In this document: piece after piece, positions 63,133 to 64,000 of the stretch
How the letters are laid out: each line of letters starts with the position of its first letter
Numbering within the stretch: the first letter of the stretch is position 1
Source: Dulcicalothrix desertica PCC 7102
GTDB lineage: Bacteria > Cyanobacteriota > Cyanobacteriia > Cyanobacteriales > Nostocaceae
Assembly (NCBI RefSeq): GCF_003991905.1
Contig: NZ_RSCL01000004.1
Location: 186,001-250,000 of the forward strand
Reading direction: 5' to 3'
Length of the DNA stretch: 64,000 nt
Made by a program: the position numbers and the translations under genes
The notes under the pieces: model-generated
What the model was told of the DNA's origin: nothing
What the model saw: the letters and a program-made list of their open reading frames with translations, nothing else
The model's database searches: none

Positions 63133-63951
63133 ATGAACTACGTATCGGCACGGCAATATTTTTATCAAGAGATTCAGCAAGTTGATGAAAATATAGACTT
63201 AGCCAAAGCAGCTTTATATATAGCGACTGAAGAGTACCCCGACTTGGACTGTGACGAGTATCTCAACGCATTAGATACAATGGCATTTGAGCTACAGGAA
63301 CGTTTACCCGACACGCGGTATCCAATGCGAGTAGTTAAATGTATTAACGAATACTTGTACAGAGATTTAGGATTTGCAGGTAACACCGAAAACTATTATG
63401 ACCCGCGCAACAGCTTTTTAAATGACGTAATCGAGCGGCGCCTGGGAATTCCAATTACATTAGCGCTAGTATATTTAGAAGTCGCGCGTCGTATAGATTT
63501 CCCAATGGTGGGAGTGGGAATGCCGGGACATTTTTTGATACGTCCAGATATTCCCGATATGGATATATATATAGATACTTTCCATGAGGGTGAAATATTG
63601 TTCCCGCAAGATTGCGAGTTGCGGTTGAGCCAAATTTATCAACAACCCGTACAGTTACAACCCGAACATCTACCAAGGGTGACAAAAGCTCAGTTTTTAA
63701 TACGCTTGCTATCGAATTTAAAACATATTTATTTGAACAAGCAAGAATTAGAACTTGCTTTAGCAGCAGTTGAGCGAATTTTACTGGTGGCGCCAGATTC
63801 CATCATCGATACTCGCGACCGTGGTTTACTATCTTACCAACTAGGACGCTTTACACAAGCAACACAAGATTTAGAAACTTATTTGTACCGTACACCCGAC
63901 GCACGCGATGCTTCAGTCATTCGGCGCCTGCTTTTAAAGCTAAAAGGATAA
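63133..63951 (+). CDS. SirB1-family transglutaminase-like protein with TPR end
   Basis: 272 residues. NYYDPRNSFLNDVIERRLGI, PITLALVYLEVARR and VGMPGHFLIRP are the SirB1 signatures; the His of PGHF is part of the transglutaminase-like fold. The C-terminal third is TPR-like (ALAAVERILLVAPDSIIDTR, RGLLSYQLGRFTQATQDLET). The exact activity is unknown; in other bacteria SirB1 genes accompany peptide-release-factor methylation and osmolyte genes. ATG start at 63133, 187 bases from the terminator stem. Confidence 0.88.
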   Translation: MNYVSARQYFYQEIQQVDENIDLAKAALYIATEEYPDLDCDEYLNALDTMAFELQERLPDTRYPMRVVKCINEYLYRDLGFAGNTENYYDPRNSFLNDVIERRLGIPITLALVYLEVARRIDFPMVGVGMPGHFLIRPDIPDMDIYIDTFHEGEILFPQDCELRLSQIYQQPVQLQPEHLPRVTKAQFLIRLLSNLKHIYLNKQELELALAAVERILLVAPDSIIDTRDRGLLSYQLGRFTQATQDLETYLYRTPDARDASVIRRLLLKLKG

Positions 63952-64000
63952 TTTTCCGTATCACAACAGTATTTTTACGTAAAACAACATAATTACAGTA

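Overview
The window is chromosomal DNA of a cyanobacterium, most likely a filamentous one of the Nostocales type. Evidence: a photosystem II D1 gene (psbA), the plastid/cyanobacterial ribosomal protein PSRP-3 (Ycf65), a separate beta-epsilon ATP synthase pair, a PedR-type small LuxR regulator, a CYP110-like P450, DUF1824 and DUF928 proteins, many Ser/Thr and histidine kinases, and abundant intergenic short repeats (heptamer arrays, palindromes). The DNA is A+T-rich. GGCGCC is hugely over-represented (about 120 copies by hand count, about 4 expected), and I found no copy of the usual cyanobacterial HIP1 octamer GCGATCGC.

Layout. 1-14.1 kb: the tail of a MacB-like permease, then a cell-surface/signalling block made of a TPR-CHAT protease-like protein, two DUF928 proteins, a CHASE2 histidine kinase and two large haemagglutinin-type (two-partner secretion) exoproteins. 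14.6-24.9 kb: psbA, a HIT protein, a ComM-like ATPase, a P450, a PIN toxin-antitoxin pair, an acyltransferase, gluconokinase, a 2Fe-2S protein, a fructokinase-like sugar kinase and PedR. 25.4-36 kb: a three-gene membrane/glycosyltransferase group, a truncated rfbB remnant, two tandem Ser/Thr kinases, a CcmS-like protein, an eroded ABC exporter, a prohibitin, DUF1824, an ABC-F ATPase and a Uma2 protein. 36.3-43.7 kb: two sensor histidine kinases (one with a degenerate catalytic domain), then a repeat-rich accessory patch with HigBA, a frameshifted Uma2 gene, msrB and a frameshifted small gene. 43.9-52.2 kb: a glycogen-debranching-type glucosidase, the sulfate transporter genes sbpA-cysT-cysW, a HAD hydrolase, PSRP-3 and a kinase-WD40 fusion. 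52.4-64 kb: a flotillin-like protein, a doubled partner-switching cassette (two ATP-binding regulators, two STAS-like regulators, two PP2C phosphatases), atpC-atpD and a SirB1-type protein.

How the genes work together. The clearest functional groups are the partner-switching cassette (54.9-60.6 kb), laid out as three consecutive pairs of paralogues, and the CHAT/DUF928/CHASE2/exoprotein block (0.9-14 kb), which looks like a sensing and surface-display locus. Housekeeping genes (psbA, atpCD, PSRP-3, sulfate uptake) are interspersed. Four genes are visibly broken: rfbB, an ABC exporter, a Uma2 gene and a DUF6887-like gene. Several families of intergenic palindromes sit preferentially at gene ends and probably act as terminators or miniature mobile repeats.
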